DNA of 5,414 nucleotides from Bacillota bacterium. Lineage in GTDB: Bacteria; Bacillota; Clostridia; Acetivibrionales; DSM-1351. The DNA is taken from the NCBI GenBank assembly GCA_023395575.1, contig JAEWZA010000112.1, positions 1 to 5,414 of the forward strand, in the 5' to 3' direction. The notes beneath the pieces are model-generated. The model ran no database searches. It worked only from the letters and a program-made list of their open reading frames with translations, and was not told the origin of the DNA. The position numbers were made by a program, and so were the translations under genes. Of this stretch, positions 5,248 through 5,414 are shown piece after piece (the stretch's first letter is position 1; every line of letters starts with the position of its first letter).

Positions 5248-5414
5248 TTGATATTATTAATATATTTCACAAAACCTTTAAAAGAAAATCCTTTAACATT
5301 TTTGTCTTTGTTTAAGTAATTAAATGCATTTGGATTTTGAAAAACCATTATCAATCTAATATCTTGGATACTATTTATTTCTTGACCAAAAATTTCAGCA
5401 TAATCATTTATATT
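5244..5414 (-). CDS. Hypothetical protein, C-terminal 56 residues (gene continues past right edge)
   Basis: A frame open from the window edge to a TGA at 5244-5246, encoding 56 residues rich in Asn, Ile, Lys and Phe and predicted mostly helical with no evident membrane segment. It includes DYAEIFGQEINSIQDIRL and ends GFVKYINNIK. I do not recognise the family. Coding is supported by an unbroken frame through DNA of about 21% GC, where chance stops are frequent, and by protein-like composition. GC is far below the roughly 38% sampled in the helicase gene, which suggests a different origin. The start and most of the protein lie outside the window. Confidence 0.55.
   Translation of the reverse strand, partial: NINDYAEIFGQEINSIQDIRLIMVFQNPNAFNYLNKDKNVKGFSFKGFVKYINNIK

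Overview
The window looks like a piece of an accessory region from a low-GC Gram-positive bacterium, most likely a gut clostridium of the Lachnospiraceae type. This is inferred from the AT-rich DNA, the strong AGGTGG-type ribosome binding sites and the protein families present. Every gene I can support lies on the minus strand, so the text below runs from the right edge (upstream) to the left edge (downstream).

Right edge to 4858: a very AT-rich reading frame (about 21% GC by hand count) enters from beyond the window and ends at 5244. A 19-codon open frame overlaps its stop by ATGA. Then comes a roughly 390-base stretch with no intact gene. It holds an orphan 40-residue open frame (4962-5084) that resembles the C-terminal end of a SAM-dependent methyltransferase, and a good intrinsic terminator (4885-4918). 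The terminator sits almost directly in front of the recombinase, separated from it by a four-residue minicistron.

4857-3610: a serine recombinase of the large-serine family, with catalytic domain, recombinase domain and zinc ribbon. It is short (415 residues) and lacks the usual long coiled-coil insertion. 3609-3467: an AT-only palindrome, an extended -10 promoter and a clear Shine-Dalgarno site lead into the next gene.

3466-530: the centrepiece, a 978-residue multidomain protein. It has an N-terminal coiled coil, a zinc-binding archaeo-eukaryotic primase domain of the TOTE conflict-system type, a superfamily II DEAD/DEAH helicase, and a phospholipase-D-like C-terminal domain whose HKD motif is degenerate. 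The family is predicted to act in conflict with mobile DNA. Neighbouring the recombinase, it may be cargo of a small integrative element.

500-411: an 11-residue start typical of a TIM-barrel sugar phosphate isomerase/epimerase, broken straight afterwards, just downstream of the helicase. 371-332: a terminator-like hairpin closing this transcription unit. 132-1: the first 44 codons of an AAA ATPase of the DUF4143-associated type, with its own promoter, a palindrome next to the promoter, and a strong ribosome binding site.

Taken together, a recombinase and a primase-helicase conflict protein are flanked on both sides by gene scraps and a composition change, as expected of an insertion-prone island. 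I saw no tRNA, rRNA, CRISPR array or complete insertion sequence.
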